This document shows, piece by piece, positions 47,401-55,557 of a stretch of 64,000 nucleotides of DNA. Below the pieces are notes generated by a model. It did no database searches, had not been told where the DNA came from, and worked only from the letters and a program-made list of their open reading frames with translations. How positions within the stretch are numbered: the stretch's first letter is position 1; every line of letters starts with the position of its first letter. A program made the translations under genes and the position numbers. Origin of the DNA: Pirellulaceae bacterium (lineage in GTDB: Bacteria > Planctomycetota > Planctomycetia > Pirellulales > Pirellulaceae); the NCBI GenBank assembly GCA_023382975.1, contig JAHDXO010000007.1:44142-108141 (forward strand). The letters are read 5' to 3'.

Positions 47401-50400
47401 AGGTCATTGTGACCGAAGAGGACGAGCGGACGCTGGTTTTCCATTTGTTCAGCTACCTCAAGCAACAGGACACCGACGACAAGATCTGGACTCAGCACGC
47501 GGTGGGCAAATTGGTGCGACAAGCCGAATCGTCGGTGCCGTCGTCCCGCGATCTGGATCAGATCCGGCAGACCGCCGCGCAGGAACTGGACGTCGCAGCG
47601 TTCTATGCCGAATGCCAGCGACGGGGACTCGCCTACGGTCCGAAGTTCCAGGCGATCCGGCATCTGACCGCCGGCCCGCTCGAGGCCCTGGCCGACGTGT
47701 CGTTGGACGACGACCTGCGGCAGGACGCGGCTGGATACCGGTTGCATCCGGCGCTGCTGGACGCATGTTTTCAATCGATCGGCGCCGCCTTGCCCGCCAC
47801 GGACGATTCGGACGTGCTGCTGCCCGTCGGACTGAATCGTCTGCAGGTGTTTCGGCCCGGCGTCGGACAGGCGACAAGCCACGTGCGGATCACCTCCGAT
47901 CCGGCCGCGATGGCCACGGGCGTGACGGCCGACCTTGCGATCCTTGCCGAGGATGGCCAACCGGTGGCCGAGATCACGGGGCTGAAACTACGCCGTATCC
48001 GCCGCGAGTTGCTGCTGAAGCAGATTCAGCCGGACTTGGACGAATGGCTGTACCGCGTCGATTGGCGGCCGAAGGATCGCAGCAGCGGCGGGCCGCTCGA
48101 AGAAACGGTCGGCGATTGGCTGATCTTGGCGGATCGCGGCGGCGCTGGGAAAGCGCTGGCGTCGGTACTCGCCGGACAAGGCCAACGGAGTGTCGTCGTC
48201 GAAGCCGGCCAGCGGTTCGAGCAAGTCTCGCCGCTGCATTTCCGCGTTTCGCCGGTCGATCGCGCGGATTTCGACCGGTTGCTAAACGAAGGTTTCGCGA
48301 GCAGCGAACGGAAGATCGGCCATGTCGTGCATCTGTGGAGTCTGGACTCGCCAACGGCCGCAGCAGCGGACGCGACGGCGGTCGAGGCGGCGCAACGCAC
48401 CGGGTGCGGCAGCGTGCTGAGCTTGGTTCAGTCGTTGCTGGATGTGGCCGGCGGCGGATTGCCCCGTCTGTGGCTGGTGACGCAAGGCAGCCAGCAGGTG
48501 CAAATCGGCGACACCTTGGGCGGCATGCTCCCGGTGGGCCTGTGGGGAATGGGCCGGGTGATCGATTGGGAGCACCCGCAACTGCGCTGCACCCGTGTGG
48601 ATCTGGACCCGAAGGTCGATCCGCTGGCCGCGGTGGATCTGCTGGGCGAGTTGACTCAGACGGACGGCGAGACCCAGATCGCCTACCGCGACTCGGTGCG
48701 GTTCGTGTCTCGATTGGTCAAAGCTTCGGACGCACGCCCTGAGATGCTGAAGATCCCCGGCGGCCAACCGTTCGCCGTGCGGCTGACCAAGTACGGCGTG
48801 CTGGACAACCTGACGATCCAGCCGCTGACACGCCGAGCCCCGCAGGCCGGCGAAGTCGAAATCGCCGTCCTGGCCACGGGACTGAATTTCCGGGACGTGC
48901 TGCGCGCGTTGGGCATGCTGCAAGAATACGAAACGCAGATCGGCATCCAGTCCGAGCAGGATGTCTGGTTCGGCTTCGAGTGCGCCGGCAAAGTGGTCGC
49001 CGTCGGGCCGGGCGTCGACCGCTTCCAGGTCGGCGACGACGTCGTCGCTCTGTACCCGGGCAGCATGGCCAGCCACGTGACCGTCGACGCCAAGTTTCTC
49101 GTCCACAAGCCGCCGGCGATGACGGCCGAGCAGGCCGCCACGATCCCGCTGGCGTACCTGACCTCGCACTACGGGCTGAATCGACTGGCGGGACTCAAGG
49201 CCGGCGACCGGGTGTTGATCCACGCCGCGGCCGGCGGAGTCGGGCAAGCGGCCGTCGCCCTGGCCCAGCGCGCCGGGGCCGAGATTTTCGCCACTGCCAG
49301 CCCGGGGAAATGGGACTTTCTCCGCTCGCTGGGCGTGCAGCACGTGATGAACTCGCGGACGCTGGATTTTGCGGACCAAGTCATGGAGGCCACCGGCGGC
49401 CGAGGCGTCGACGTCGTGCTCAACAGCTTGAACGGCGACTTCATCCCCAAGAGCCTGTCCGTGTTGGCCGAAGGTGGTCGATTCATCGAGATCGGCAAGA
49501 TCGACATCTGGACCGCGCCCCAGATGGCCACGGAACGTCCGGACGTCTCCTACTTCCCGTTCGATCTGGGCGAGGAGGAGCAGAATCGGCCGGGATTGGT
49601 CCAGTCGATGCTCGACGAATTGTTCGTCCAGTTCGAGTCCGGCGAGTTGGCCCCGCTGCCGCACAAAGTCTTCGCGATCGACGACGTGGTCGCCGCGTTC
49701 CGGCACATGGCCCAGGCCAAGCATTTGGGCAAGGTGGTGGTCACCTTGGCCGATCATCAGCAACTGGATACCGTTCCCGTCCGCGTTGATGGCACGTACT
49801 TGGTCACCGGCGGGTTGGGCGGACTCGGTCTGCAGGTGGCCGACTGGCTGGCGGACCGAGGGGCGTCGCACATCGTGCTGACCAGCCGGCGGAATAGTCT
49901 GTCCGACGTGGCGCAGCAGGTGATCCACGGGATTCAGAGCAAGGGCGTCACGGTGACGGTCGTCGCGGGCGACATCTCCCGCGAGTCCGACGTGCGGCGA
50001 GTCCTGGAACAGATCGCCCAGCATTCGCCGCCGCTGCGCGGTGTGATCCACGCGGCCGGGGTCTTGGAAGACGGCGTGCTCCGCCAGCAATCGTGGGCGA
50101 ACTTCGAGCGTGTACTGGCCCCGAAGATCTTGGGCGCGTGGCATCTGCACCGGCAGACGCAGTCGCTGCCGCTGGACTTCTTCGTGTGCTTCTCGTCGGT
50201 CGCCTCGCTGCTCGGTTCGCCCGGACAGAGCAATTACGCCGCGGCCAACGCCTTCTTGGATGCGTTGGCCCAGCACCGCCGCGCTTGCGGGCTGTCCGGC
50301 TTGAGCATCCACTGGGGACCGTGGAACGCAATCGGCATGACCGCCGACAAGGACCAGCGCGACCGCGACCGCTGGCTGGCCAGCGGGATGGGAACGATTC

Positions 50401-52187
50401 CGGTCGACCGGGGGCTGGCCGCCTTGGAGCAATTGCTGCGGCAGTTCCGCGCCCGCGTCGGCGTGCTGCCCATCGTGTGGCCCAAATTCCTGAAACAGTC
50501 GCCCAAGAACGACAGCCGCACGATGCTGGCGGAAATCGCCGCCACCGTCGCGGCGACCGGCCAGCCGACTCAGCGCGGGCAGGAACGCGCGGGAATCATG
50601 GGCCGGATCGAGGCGACACCCCCGGCCGGGCGCGGCGCACTGGTCCGCGCGCACGTGGCCGAATTGGTGGCCAAAGTGCTGGGGGTCGGAGCCGCTCAAT
50701 TGGATCGCGTCCAGCCGCTGAAGAACATGGGCTTCGATTCGTTGATGGCGATCGAGTTGAAGAGCAAGATCGAGGCCGATTTCGAAATCGACTTGCCGCT
50801 GGAAGTCTTCTCTGAAGAGACCAGTGCGGCCAGTTTGGGCGAGTCTGTCTGCACGCTGGTTCCGCTGGCCAGTGCGGGCGGCGGCGCCGAGGCCGGAGCG
50901 GAAGCTCCGGCCGACGCAGCCGACGAATCCGCGACCGCTCCGGCGGCGAAACGAGTCGCCACGGCAGACATCCCCGAGGAACTGTATCGCTTCAGCGCCT
51001 GGCCCGAGTACCGCAAGTTGGAAGCCCAACTCGGGCAGATCACGATGCTGGGCATCGAGAACCCGTTCTTCAACGTCCACGAAGGGCTCACGTCAAACAC
51101 CACCGTCATTGCCGGCCGCGAGATGATCAACTTCTCCAGCTACAACTATCTCGGCCTGTCGGGCGATCCGGAAGTCAAGCAGGCCGTGATCGATGCGGTG
51201 ATCCAGTACGGGGCGGGGGCGAACGCCAGCCGCGTCGTCTCGGGCGAGAAGACCATCCACGGTCTGCTGGAACGCGAGATTGCCAACTTCATCGGCGCGG
51301 AAGACTCCGTCGTGTTCGTCAGCGGCCACGCCGCCAACCAGACCACGATCGGGCACTTGTTCGGCCCCGGCGACCTGATCCTGCACGACGAACTAGCTCA
51401 CAACAGCATCATCCAGGGCGCGATCCATTCCCACGCCCTGCGCCGCCCGTTCCCGCACAACGACTGGCGGGCCCTGGACGCCATGCTTGCCGACATCCGC
51501 GGCGACTATCAGCGCGTGCTGATCGCCATCGAGGGCGTTTACAGCATGGACGGCGACTTTCCCGATCTGCCGAAGTTCCTGGAGGTGAAGACCAAGCACA
51601 AGGTCATGCTGATGGTCGACGAGGCGCACTCGGTCGGCACGATGGGCGCCGGCGGCCACGGTCTGGCCGAGCACTTCGGCCTCGACACGTACGACGTCGA
51701 CATCAAGATGGGCACCATCAGCAAGGCGTTGGGAAGTTGCGGCGGATACATCGCGGGCAGCCGCGAATTGGTCAAGTACTTGAAGTACACCGCACCGGCG
51801 TTCGTTTTCAGCAACGCCATTTCGCCCACCGCCGCCGCCGCGGCCTACGCGGCGATCCGCAAGATCGCCCGCGATCCGGAACCGGTGACCCGCTGCCGCG
51901 CGAGGTCCGAGTTGTTCCTGCGGCTCGCCAAGCAGCGCGGCCTGAACACCGGACCCAGCCACGGCACGCCGATCATCCCGATCATCATCGGCAATTCGCT
52001 GGTCGCGTTGATGCTCTCGCGCAAGCTGTTCGAACGCGGCATCAACGTCCACCCGATCCTGCATCCCGCGGTGGAAGAGAAAGCCGCACGATTGCGATTC
52101 TTCATCACCGCCGCCCACACCGAGGACCAGGTCCGCTACACCGTCGCCACCCTCGACGAGGAACTGAAGAAGCTGATGGCCCCTTAG
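44436..52187 (+). CDS. Fully reducing type I polyketide synthase fused to alpha-oxoamine synthase
   Basis: 2583 residues, single polypeptide. KS (~10-440): DTACSSS with C179, ETHGTGT with H314, TNIGHLEAA with H354. AT (~535-830): GHSVGEY with S628, and HAFH at 728-731, which in this family points to malonyl-CoA. DH (~890-1180): catalytic H937 in LNDHRVWEAVVVP, where the usual Gly is Glu, and D1109 in LLDACFQ. Structural KR (~1200-1420). ER (~1440-1760): MDR fold with HAAAGGVGQAA. KR (~1785-1990): VTGGLGGLGL and the Ser/Tyr pair in FSSVAS and SNYAAANAF. ACP (~2065-2145): GFDSLMAIEL with S2102. An Ala-rich linker leads to the AOS domain (~2180-2580): SSYNYLGLS, MVDEAHSVG, PLP lysine K2430 in GTISKALGSCGG. 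No loading domain, methyltransferase or thioesterase. Prediction: a reduced polyketide chain is released by decarboxylative condensation with an amino acid as an amino-ketone, as in sphingoid-base or fumonisin logic. The TAG stop lies in the first repeat unit downstream. Confidence 0.95.
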   Translation: MPNHPDVTTQPIAIVGIGCRFPRANNLDEYWNLLRGGIDAIREVPRDRWDVDAFFDPNPGVPGRMYTRWGGFLDGVDQFDPTFFGIAVREAQRIDPQQRLMLEVAWESLENACIPPDSLSGTATGVFVGISNSDYRLLYKDLMEIDAYVATGTCLCIAANRLSYLLNLRGPSMAIDTACSSSLVAVHLACQSLRQGESDVCLAGGVNLIVSPEGTIALSQARMMAPDGHCKTFDAAADGYVRGEGCGMLVLKRLSDAIRDGSPILAVIPGSAVAQDGLTNGLTAPNGPAQQAVIRRALADAGRQPHEVSFTETHGTGTALGDPIEVRSLRNVLMTDRPADRPCWLGAVKTNIGHLEAAAGVAGLIKLVLSLQHQQIPPNLNFQKLNPYISLDGTTFELPTQCVAWPSGDQPRVAGISSFGFGGTNCHLIVEEAPRQPTADTRRAPSPHLLVLTAKTQEGLSEVTRTFDRFLAGKSDSELDEICFTAATGRTHFDYRATVSGRSCDELRNGLQAFSAAGQVEPVLRKSGKKRAVKIAFLFTGQGSQLVGMGRQLYDSQPLFRETLDRCDELLKPLLAQPLLSVIYPSAGQTSPLDETAYTQPALFAFEVALARLWQSWGIEPSMAAGHSVGEYVACCLAGVFSLEDALRLVAARARLMQALPTGGQMVAVSADERRVAGALAGLEDHISIAAVNAPQQTVISGAGPAVDQVIQRLAAEGIKSKRLTVSHAFHSPLMDPMLAEFEQVVAGVALSPPRFPVISNVSGQVAGPEIAESGYWCRHIRQAVRFADSITTLAGLDPDAFLEVGPQPILSALGRACLPAAKQPWLPSLRARQDDEQTLQASLGTLFGMGADVDWSQFHALGHRRKVVLPTYPFQHQSCWHEFAVGVGQWGKSSPSEESGQRSVHPLVGRRLDVAGKEAVFQAVLRPDSPGYLNDHRVWEAVVVPAAALAELALAAGVQYFQDEAVAVEDLFIQQAMVLPPAEARHVQVIVTEEDERTLVFHLFSYLKQQDTDDKIWTQHAVGKLVRQAESSVPSSRDLDQIRQTAAQELDVAAFYAECQRRGLAYGPKFQAIRHLTAGPLEALADVSLDDDLRQDAAGYRLHPALLDACFQSIGAALPATDDSDVLLPVGLNRLQVFRPGVGQATSHVRITSDPAAMATGVTADLAILAEDGQPVAEITGLKLRRIRRELLLKQIQPDLDEWLYRVDWRPKDRSSGGPLEETVGDWLILADRGGAGKALASVLAGQGQRSVVVEAGQRFEQVSPLHFRVSPVDRADFDRLLNEGFASSERKIGHVVHLWSLDSPTAAAADATAVEAAQRTGCGSVLSLVQSLLDVAGGGLPRLWLVTQGSQQVQIGDTLGGMLPVGLWGMGRVIDWEHPQLRCTRVDLDPKVDPLAAVDLLGELTQTDGETQIAYRDSVRFVSRLVKASDARPEMLKIPGGQPFAVRLTKYGVLDNLTIQPLTRRAPQAGEVEIAVLATGLNFRDVLRALGMLQEYETQIGIQSEQDVWFGFECAGKVVAVGPGVDRFQVGDDVVALYPGSMASHVTVDAKFLVHKPPAMTAEQAATIPLAYLTSHYGLNRLAGLKAGDRVLIHAAAGGVGQAAVALAQRAGAEIFATASPGKWDFLRSLGVQHVMNSRTLDFADQVMEATGGRGVDVVLNSLNGDFIPKSLSVLAEGGRFIEIGKIDIWTAPQMATERPDVSYFPFDLGEEEQNRPGLVQSMLDELFVQFESGELAPLPHKVFAIDDVVAAFRHMAQAKHLGKVVVTLADHQQLDTVPVRVDGTYLVTGGLGGLGLQVADWLADRGASHIVLTSRRNSLSDVAQQVIHGIQSKGVTVTVVAGDISRESDVRRVLEQIAQHSPPLRGVIHAAGVLEDGVLRQQSWANFERVLAPKILGAWHLHRQTQSLPLDFFVCFSSVASLLGSPGQSNYAAANAFLDALAQHRRACGLSGLSIHWGPWNAIGMTADKDQRDRDRWLASGMGTIPVDRGLAALEQLLRQFRARVGVLPIVWPKFLKQSPKNDSRTMLAEIAATVAATGQPTQRGQERAGIMGRIEATPPAGRGALVRAHVAELVAKVLGVGAAQLDRVQPLKNMGFDSLMAIELKSKIEADFEIDLPLEVFSEETSAASLGESVCTLVPLASAGGGAEAGAEAPADAADESATAPAAKRVATADIPEELYRFSAWPEYRKLEAQLGQITMLGIENPFFNVHEGLTSNTTVIAGREMINFSSYNYLGLSGDPEVKQAVIDAVIQYGAGANASRVVSGEKTIHGLLEREIANFIGAEDSVVFVSGHAANQTTIGHLFGPGDLILHDELAHNSIIQGAIHSHALRRPFPHNDWRALDAMLADIRGDYQRVLIAIEGVYSMDGDFPDLPKFLEVKTKHKVMLMVDEAHSVGTMGAGGHGLAEHFGLDTYDVDIKMGTISKALGSCGGYIAGSRELVKYLKYTAPAFVFSNAISPTAAAAAYAAIRKIARDPEPVTRCRARSELFLRLAKQRGLNTGPSHGTPIIPIIIGNSLVALMLSRKLFERGINVHPILHPAVEEKAARLRFFITAAHTEDQVRYTVATLDEELKKLMAP

Positions 52188-52306
52188 GCGAGCGGCGTGG
52201 CGTCAGCCCGCCGGTAATGCGGTCCCCGTAGGCGAGCGGCGTGGCATCAGCCCGCCGGTAATCTTCGCCACCCAGGCGAGCCGCGTGGCGTCAGCCCGCC
52301 GGTAAT
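52185..52306. repeat. 44-bp period repeat, three copies, starting at the PKS stop codon
   Basis: A conserved 34-bp core TAGGCGAGCGGCGTGGCGTC... ending in CCGCCGGTAAT recurs at 52185, 52229 and 52273 with 10-bp variable spacers. The first core supplies the TAG that ends the PKS. A fourth, diverged core lies at 52701-52733. Too short and too regular inside genes of this phylum to be a CRISPR. Confidence 0.85.
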
Positions 52307-52318
52307 CGCGATCGCAGT

Positions 52319-52681
52319 CCATAGATGTCGCCCCGAAGGGGCCTGAACAAATCAGCCCAGGGCAGCGCCCTGGGTTGTGGAGCCAAATGAATCCGATCGC
52401 CCTGAAAGGGCAGGACAGTGGCCTGTGCCGCCCTTTCAGGCAACGCCGTGAAGGATTTCCTGGCGTGGAAAACACCGGGAAAACGACGGTAGCCGAATTC
52501 GTGAGAATTCGGAGTCTCCCCGGAACGTCCGAATTCTCACGAATTCGGCTACGAAAGTACTTCACGGCGTTGCCTTTCAGGGCTCAAGACGGATATTTTC
52601 CACCTCAACCCAGGGCGCTGCCCTGGGCTGGTATGGAGCTGCCCCTTCGGGGCGAGGAATTTCGCAAATTTCCACGGTTGT
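52319..52681. repeat. Planctomycete dispersed hairpin repeats (CCCAGGGC / CCCTTTCAGGGC type)
   Basis: Contains CAGCCCAGGGCAGCGCCCTG, CGCCCTGAAAGGGC and CGCCCCGAAGGGGC hairpins, in two inverted blocks. The second block (52424-52681) is interrupted by the 132-bp element at 52441-52572. A related uninterrupted set occurs at 55558-55770. Confidence 0.8.
52441..52572. mobile_element. 132-bp MITE with 13-bp inverted repeats and 9-bp target duplication
   Basis: Terminal inverted repeats CAACGCCGTGAAG (52441-52453) and CTTCACGGCGTTG (52560-52572). The flanking 9-bp direct repeats CCTTTCAGG are at 52432-52440 and 52573-52581. Removing the element and one flank restores the repeat sequence seen uninterrupted on the opposite strand near 55575-55660. 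The interior is the EcoRI-core palindrome (GTAGCCGAATTCGTGAGAAT ... CGAATTCGGCTAC, 52489-52552). No coding capacity. Confidence 0.85.
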
Positions 52682-52700
52682 GCATTGGGACACTCCCCTC

Positions 52701-52860
52701 TGGCGAGCGGCGCGGCGTCAGCCCGCCGGTGATCACGCTCGACGAACAACGCGCTGTGAGCGTTCTCTGACCGAGCCACGCCCTTCGACCGCGGGTCTCC
52801 CGAGCTGCTGGAAACCTACGGTCGGGCATTTCGGCGATCTTTGGAGCCCCGCTTCCAGCG
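52701..52860. repeat. Fourth GGCGAGCGG repeat core and CTGACCGAGCCAC repeat
   Basis: 52701-52733 is a diverged copy of the 44-bp-period core. From 52767 begins CTGACCGAGCCACGCCCTTC, similar over about 90 bp to 44164-44250. The rest of the gap up to 53030 holds nothing that I can support. Confidence 0.65.
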
Positions 52861-53030
52861 CGCCGCCGCAACCACCGGGCGATAAGCTGCGCAATCTGGG
52901 AAGTATTTTCCCAAGGTGCCGGAAACAGTGGTGGAAGGGGTTGGAATCGACGAACTAATGGTAAGGATTTCGCTCGCTCTAACGGCGAGTTGATCGTTCA
53001 CGCATGGCATGCCCAGGGGAGACGACGCGC

Positions 53031-54254
53031 ATGGTACGGCGAACATGGAAATTCAAGCCAGCGGCTCTGTTGATCGGACTCACGCTGATGGCGTTCTCGC
53101 ATCCGGCCTTGGTCTCGCACGCTCTGGCCGACGGGTGCCAGTGCGGCGCAGGTTGCGTCGAGCGTTGTCCGGCGGCCGAACCGGTGCTCGAGACGCTGTG
53201 CGGCCAGAGTCTGTTCTGGCACGATCCCTGCGGCAACGGGTACCGAGACAGGGAATACGATTGCTACTTCCACCAGTCGACGCCCCCGCGCTGGTACGCC
53301 TCGGCCGAATTCGTCCCCCTGTTCCGCGACCAAAGCGGCTCACAAACCTTCCAGGCGCTGGCCATCGAAGACACCTCCGATACTGAGACGCCCTGGGTAA
53401 GGCAAGCGGTTCTCGGCACCAACGACTTCAACAGCGACTTCGAACCTGGCTTCCGAGTGCTCTTGGGACGCGCGCTGGGCGACTGGTATCGCATCGAGGC
53501 GTCTTACCTCGGAACGCATTCTTGGTCGGATTCGGCGGAAGTGCGGTACAATGCAGGTGCTCCTGACAACGGCAATCTCCTTTCACCACTCTCAAACTTC
53601 GGGAATCCGGGTGGATTGCCGGGGCTGTTTGACCTAACCGACGATGAATTCAATCCTGTCGTTGGAATTGACGGCAACACGTCTGCGAGCATCCGCTTCA
53701 AATCCGAGATGGACAATGGCGAAGTGAATCTGCGGCGTCGCGTTCGAGTGGTGCCCGATCCCCAAGTCCGTGCGGAAACGTCGTGCTTGGTCGGTCTGCG
53801 TTACATGAACATTCGCGAAATGTTTGAGTATGAAGATAGCAATGAGAACAGCGTCACCGTCAACACGGACAACGACATGTTCGGCGTTCAGATCGGTGCG
53901 CTCGCTCAGTTCCTGGTCGTCGATCAGGGCTGGATCGATTTCGAGATCAAAGGCGTAATGTTCTTCAACGACGCGTCCAACCGAATTGAATCGACCCTGG
54001 ACGATGATCCTCTGCCTGCTCAAAGAGACCGCACCTCCTTCATGGGCGACCTGTCGTTGACCTATAACTATCAGTTCGCTCCGTCCTGGACGTTCCGCCT
54101 GGGCTACAACGCCATGTGGTTGACCGGCGTCGCGCTGGCCTCGGAGAACTTCATCGTGGACACCAGCGCCCTGGTGACCGGGCCGAACGCCATCGATCAT
54201 AGCGGTCGGCTGGTCTATCACGGGCCGACGATCGGTTTGGTCTTTGTCCGCTAG
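53031..54254 (+). CDS. Outer-membrane beta-barrel protein, BBP7-like
   Basis: 407 residues. N-terminal signal peptide (ALLIGLTLMAFSHPALVSHALA), then a Cys-rich stretch (CQCGAGCVERC). The body has alternating strands with aromatic girdles (PRWYASAEFVPLFRDQ, GDWYRIEASYLGTHSW, SWTFRLGYNAMWLTG) and ends in a terminal aromatic-free strand GPTIGLVFVR. Pattern and length resemble the BBP7 family of planctomycete outer-membrane proteins. Start set at the ATG 53031, with AGGGGAG ten bases upstream, rather than the ATG at 53004. It begins after the repeat block downstream of the PKS. Confidence 0.7.
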   Translation: MVRRTWKFKPAALLIGLTLMAFSHPALVSHALADGCQCGAGCVERCPAAEPVLETLCGQSLFWHDPCGNGYRDREYDCYFHQSTPPRWYASAEFVPLFRDQSGSQTFQALAIEDTSDTETPWVRQAVLGTNDFNSDFEPGFRVLLGRALGDWYRIEASYLGTHSWSDSAEVRYNAGAPDNGNLLSPLSNFGNPGGLPGLFDLTDDEFNPVVGIDGNTSASIRFKSEMDNGEVNLRRRVRVVPDPQVRAETSCLVGLRYMNIREMFEYEDSNENSVTVNTDNDMFGVQIGALAQFLVVDQGWIDFEIKGVMFFNDASNRIESTLDDDPLPAQRDRTSFMGDLSLTYNYQFAPSWTFRLGYNAMWLTGVALASENFIVDTSALVTGPNAIDHSGRLVYHGPTIGLVFVR

Positions 54255-54279
54255 CCGTCGCAGGCAGGGGTTCCCGACG

Positions 54280-55038
54280 TCAGTTGACGCACGCGGTTGC
54301 CGGGGCGAGGACGCGGTTCATTTCGCGCACCAGCGCCTCGGCGTCCACCGGCTTCTGGAACCACTGGTCCACGCGGTTGCAGGCCCGATTCGCCATATAA
54401 CGATCGGGCTCGCTGCCGGTGACGGCAAAGACCGTGAGCCCGTCGAACCGCTTGTCGCCGCCCAGATCGCGCAACATCGACGGACCATCGCACCGGGGCA
54501 TGGCCATGTCCAACAGCAGGACATCCGGATGCTCGGACGCTTCGAGTTTCTGCATGGCGTCGCATCCGTCGCGGGCCGTCTCCACCTGGTATCCGCAGGC
54601 CCGCAGATACGCGGCCAACAGTTCGCTCTCGTTCTCGTTGTCGTCGACGACCAAGGCCCGGCGGCGGCGCGATCGAGCCGGAAACTCGTCGTTCAAACGC
54701 TGCTCGACCGCGGCGAATTCGTTCAGGGCGCGCTGCAAGGTCTCCTCGGCTTCCTCTTGCCGATCGATGCTCAACAGCCGCTGGGACAGTCGCAAAGCTA
54801 GCTGGGCGGTATGCAGCCGGTTGCGCAGCTCGTGCGACAATTCCCGCCGCAGTCCGGTGCCTTCGGCGCTGCCGTCCGCCGCGTCGGTCGGCTCCAATTC
54901 ATCGCGCAACACCGCAATGTCCCGGGGCGCCTTGACCCCGATGCGCACCTTGTTCCGACCGATCTGCAGCACTTCGACGCTGATCGAGAGCCGGGGGAAC
55001 ACGATCTTCTCGTTTTGACCGCGAGATAGTACAAGCAT
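54280..55038 (-). CDS. CsrA - DHp helix - receiver domain fusion
   Basis: 252 residues. Residues 1-48 are a full CsrA/RsmA RNA-binding protein: MLVLSRGQNEKIVF, KVRIGVKAPRDIAVLRDEL, with the RNA-contacting L4, R6 and R45 conserved. Residues ~60-118 form a helical pair with ELSHELRNRLHTA, the histidine-kinase H-box pattern with H69, but no ATPase domain follows. Residues ~124-250 are a receiver domain with acidic pair D132/D133, phosphoacceptor D177 in LLLDMAMPRCDG, T207 and K229. CsrA normally represses or stabilises mRNAs as a homodimer; here phosphorylation could control it. RBS GGAGA before the ATG at 55038 fixes the start at the canonical CsrA methionine. Convergent with the BBP7-like gene. 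Confidence 0.92.
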   Translation of the reverse strand: MLVLSRGQNEKIVFPRLSISVEVLQIGRNKVRIGVKAPRDIAVLRDELEPTDAADGSAEGTGLRRELSHELRNRLHTAQLALRLSQRLLSIDRQEEAEETLQRALNEFAAVEQRLNDEFPARSRRRRALVVDDNENESELLAAYLRACGYQVETARDGCDAMQKLEASEHPDVLLLDMAMPRCDGPSMLRDLGGDKRFDGLTVFAVTGSEPDRYMANRACNRVDQWFQKPVDAEALVREMNRVLAPATACVN

Positions 55039-55557
55039 GATGGATCTCCCTCTCCGAGGCACGACATGCACGGCCAGCACATGTCGCCGACGGGTATCGT
55101 GCCTTCTCCGCCTTGAGCTAGAAAGCTTTCGTACTGCGGTGGCCTTGGGATGCGATCCACGCATCACAAACGCGGCTCTGGCCGCGTGCCACGGGTCTCA
55201 AGCTCCAGTCATCCTTGACTCGCTCCGCTGGTGGGGGCTCGGCAAACCTGCCGTGGACAGCTCGCTGGCCGCAGAGCCCACCGTGGTTCCACGGCGACCG
55301 CTGGGAGCTGCTTCCGCACTTGCCGGCCTCGGAGCGTACGGAGTTCCTTTCCGTCCGCTTGTACCACGATATCCGGATTTGTTTGGCAACTCCGGAATCG
55401 TTCATGGGTAGTTTGTACCGCAAGGGCTGAATTCGTGTCAACGTCGATTTCGCAGAGAAAATCTGGCTGACCGCCGCACCCGGCGGCTCGAAGCTTGAAC
55501 AGCTAGCCCGAAACTCGCCGAACCCGTGTCGACGGACTCACGATTTGCGGCGAACCA
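55039..55557. other. Gene-free stretch upstream of the CsrA fusion
   Basis: A minus-strand frame of 107 codons (55118-55441) exists, but has no RBS and no family I recognise. No promoter pair is convincing. The region may be decayed repeat or gene material. Confidence 0.35.

Noticed and set aside
45420..51080. Long minus-strand frames opposite the PKS
   Set aside because: High-GC shadow frames; the plus strand shows unbroken catalytic motifs over the whole length.
52185..52306. Possible CRISPR-like array (34-bp repeat, 10-bp spacers)
   Set aside because: Only three regular units, spacers far too short, one repeat overlaps a stop codon, no cas genes, and similar repeats are dispersed elsewhere.
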